A stretch of 34,677 bases of DNA from an uncultured Christensenella sp. Its GTDB lineage: Bacteria > Bacillota > Clostridia > Christensenellales > Borkfalkiaceae. Both the position numbers and the translations under genes were made by a program. This document shows positions 32,746 to 34,677 of this stretch, one piece after another (the stretch's first letter is position 1; the number at the start of each line of letters is the position of its first letter). Where the stretch lies: contig CAJTVA010000013.1 in NCBI GenBank assembly GCA_910579585.1, positions 1 to 34,677 on the forward strand, in the 5' to 3' direction. The notes under the pieces were generated by a model that was not told the DNA's origin, did no database searches, and worked only from the letters and a program-made list of their open reading frames with translations.

Positions 32746-34677
32746 ATGAATAAATTTTTCGGGGATTTGGACAGGTATCTGTTCCATCACGGTACGCATT
32801 ACGAGCTTTACAATAAAATGGGCGCGCATATCCGTGAAATTGACGGAGTGCGCGGCGTGCAGTTCGTGCTATGGGCGCCGAACGCTAAGGCGGTGTGCGT
32901 AGTTTCGGACGGCAACGGCTGGACCCCTTGGGCGGACGTTATGACGAAAGTGGACGACGCTATGTGGGAGCTTTTCGTGCCCGGTATGTGCGAGGGGGTT
33001 AAATACAAGTACCTCGTCGTGCGCGCCGACGGAAGCGAGGTTTACAAAATCGACCCGTACGCTTACGGCTCCGAAAAACGTCCAGCAAACGCTTCCGTCG
33101 TTACCAACCTCGACAATTATGTTTGGGGCGACGAAAAGTGGCGCAAGGAAAAGAAAGACGAAAACTTCCTTGAAAAGCCTATGGCGGTGTACGAGGTGCA
33201 CCTAGGAAGCTGGAAGAAAGACCTTTCCAAGTGGGATGAAGACCAGTTTTTCGACTATCGCCGTCTTGCGCACGAGCTTGCCGAATACGTAAACTATATG
33301 GGCTACACTCACGTAGAGCTTATGGGTATTTGCGAGTATCCCTTCGACCCGAGCTGGGGGTATCAGGTTACGGGCTATTTCTGCCCGACGGCGCGTTACG
33401 GCTCGCCCGAGGACTTTATGTATTTCGTCGACCATATGCATAAAAACGGCATAGGAGTTATTTTGGACTGGGTGCCCGCGCACTTCCCCAAGGACGATTG
33501 GGGGCTTGCGAATTTCGACGGAACGCCCCTTTACGAATACGCAGACCCGTTGCGTTCGGACTATCCCGAGTGGGGCACCAAAGCGTTCGATTTGGGCAAG
33601 AAAGAGGTTTCTAACTTCCTTATCGCTTCTGCGTTCTTCTGGGTCGAAAAATACCATATCGACGCACTGCGCGCGGATGCGGTTGCGGCTATGCTTTATA
33701 CAAGCTTCGGCAGGGAGCAGTATCGCCCGAATATTTACGGCGGGAACGAGAATTTGGAAAGCTTTGAGTTTTTCCGCCACTTGAACAGCGTTTTAAGGCA
33801 GAGGACGGACGCGTATCTTATCGCCGAGGACAGCTCGATTATTGCGGGTATAACGAAGCCCGCAAAGGACGGCGGGTTCGGCTTCGGGCTTAAATGGAAT
33901 ATGGGCTGGATGAACGACAGCATCAAATACTACAACACGGACCCCATTTTCAGACCGTATCACCATCACCTTATGACGCACACTTTCGAGTATGCGTTCG
34001 ACGAAAATTATATGCTCGTCCTTTCTCACGACGAGGTTGTGTACGGCAAGGGAACGGTTGTAAACAAATTCGTCGGCAACAAGATGGATAAGTTCGGCAG
34101 TCTAAAAACTTGCTACACTATGATGATGGGGCACCCCGGCAAAAAGCTTCTATTTATGGGTCAGGACTTCGCGCAGGAGCGTGAGTGGAACTTCAAAACG
34201 GGGTTGGACTGGTTCCTCTGCGACGACGAGGGGCACCGCGACGTTATGAACTGCTATCGCGCGCTTTTACATATTTATAAGGAGCGCCCCGTGCTTCATA
34301 ACGATTGCGGCGGGCCCGTCACCTGCGAGTGGATAAACAGCGGCGACTATAACAGAAACATCTTCACCTTTATAAGGCGCAACCCGTGGAACTATAACAA
34401 CGCGCTTATTTTCGTGTGTAATTTCGCGCCCGTAGAAAGGTACGATATGGGCGTCGGCGCGCCCGTTGCGGGTAAGTATAAACGTATTTTTACGACTTAT
34501 TCAGAGGATAATCTCGTCGAAATAGACGCAATAAAAGAGCTTTGCGACGGCAGAGAGTATAAACTTAGATTCGATTTACGACCTTACGAGTCGATAATTT
34601 TCGAGGTGCCCGATAAAGAGGAAACCGAGGAAGAGAAGAAAAAGGAAAAGAAAGTCAAAAGCGCGATAAAGAAAGAG
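32746..34677 (+). CDS. glgB: 1,4-alpha-glucan branching enzyme, 3' end outside window
   Basis: Forms alpha-1,6 branches in glycogen. The frame is open from ATG 32746 to the last base (644 codons) with no stop, so the C-terminus is cut. An N-terminal CBM48-type domain (FVLWAPNAKAVCVVSDGNGW) precedes the GH13 barrel (YEVHLGSWKKDL, HVELMGICEYPFDPSWGYQV, VILDWVPAHF). Catalytic residues are nucleophile D311 (DALRADAVAAMLY), acid/base E361 (IAEDSS) and D429 (LSHDEV). The usual end of the family (RPYESIIFEV) occurs at about residue 620, and the sequence then continues as a Glu/Lys-rich tail, which is unusual. A good ribosome site (AAGGGGA) lies at 32734-32740. The 32583-32745 gap has no clear promoter. 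Confidence 0.93.
   Translation, partial: MNKFFGDLDRYLFHHGTHYELYNKMGAHIREIDGVRGVQFVLWAPNAKAVCVVSDGNGWTPWADVMTKVDDAMWELFVPGMCEGVKYKYLVVRADGSEVYKIDPYAYGSEKRPANASVVTNLDNYVWGDEKWRKEKKDENFLEKPMAVYEVHLGSWKKDLSKWDEDQFFDYRRLAHELAEYVNYMGYTHVELMGICEYPFDPSWGYQVTGYFCPTARYGSPEDFMYFVDHMHKNGIGVILDWVPAHFPKDDWGLANFDGTPLYEYADPLRSDYPEWGTKAFDLGKKEVSNFLIASAFFWVEKYHIDALRADAVAAMLYTSFGREQYRPNIYGGNENLESFEFFRHLNSVLRQRTDAYLIAEDSSIIAGITKPAKDGGFGFGLKWNMGWMNDSIKYYNTDPIFRPYHHHLMTHTFEYAFDENYMLVLSHDEVVYGKGTVVNKFVGNKMDKFGSLKTCYTMMMGHPGKKLLFMGQDFAQEREWNFKTGLDWFLCDDEGHRDVMNCYRALLHIYKERPVLHNDCGGPVTCEWINSGDYNRNIFTFIRRNPWNYNNALIFVCNFAPVERYDMGVGAPVAGKYKRIFTTYSEDNLVEIDAIKELCDGREYKLRFDLRPYESIIFEVPDKEETEEEKKKEKKVKSAIKKE

Noticed and set aside
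1..34677. CRISPR arrays, transposase genes or phage structural genes
   Set aside because: No regularly spaced short repeats and no matching protein motifs were seen anywhere in the window.

Overview
The window reads as chromosome of an anaerobic, plant-glycan-fermenting Firmicutes (Clostridia-like gut bacterium; genus not determinable from sequence alone). Reasons: Gram-positive lipoprotein signals, strong GGGG-type ribosome sites, canonical sigma-A promoters with 17-bp spacers, Firmicutes-type GalT, LplB/LplC/YesL-type sugar transport, and sugar-kinase/aldolase operons. The first ~830 bases are clearly more AT-rich than the rest and look like the end of an integrated element.

Layout. (1) 1-865: 3' part of an sce7725-family gene, a terminator, and the 3' end of a tRNA gene that looks like an attachment site. 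(2) 866-1547: an intact 5S rRNA gene with terminator, then a scrambled second 5S copy (one fragment inverted, a direct fragment split by a ~122-bp hairpin-rich insert) with its own terminator, and further hairpins. (3) 1548-2360 (-): pyridoxal/pyridoxamine kinase. (4) 2516-9421 (+): a rhamnose and galactose operon: a chimera of the N-terminal part of a GH3 glycosidase with the C-terminal half of rhamnulokinase, rhaA, rhaD (apparent 5' frameshift), galT, galK (frameshift), galM. (5) 9469-25987: a fructan-utilisation locus. A divergent LacI-type regulator faces an 11-gene operon: Cys-rich surface lipoprotein, membrane-anchored GH32, LplB/LplC permeases, binding protein, YesL-like protein, CBM lipoprotein, cytoplasmic GH32, variant GH32 lipoprotein, fructokinase, MsmK-type ATPase. 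(6) 26052-27973: DUF308/HdeD membrane protein, KDPG aldolase, broken isochorismatase-family gene. (7) 28167-30341 (-): two tandem YitT paralogues. (8) 30537-end: GH13 alpha-glycosidase and a glycogen branching enzyme cut by the window edge.

How it works together (inference): fructan is captured and cut at the surface by the anchored GH32 and lipoproteins; fructo-oligosaccharides enter through LplB/LplC energised by the MsmK-type ATPase; the cytoplasmic GH32 releases fructose, which fructokinase phosphorylates. Two perfect palindromes between the divergent promoters are likely binding sites of the LacI-type regulator. The rhamnose/galactose operon carries three separate lesions within 5 kb, so it is either decaying or affected by assembly/base-calling errors, while the fructan operon is intact.

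The most notable signals are the in-frame GH3::RhaB chimera, the scrambled 5S copy with hairpin insert, a recurring leaderless promoter geometry (-10 box exactly 6 nt before ATG, no ribosome site), the operator position upstream of both -35 boxes, and a surface GH32 homologue whose usual nucleophile motif is rewritten.
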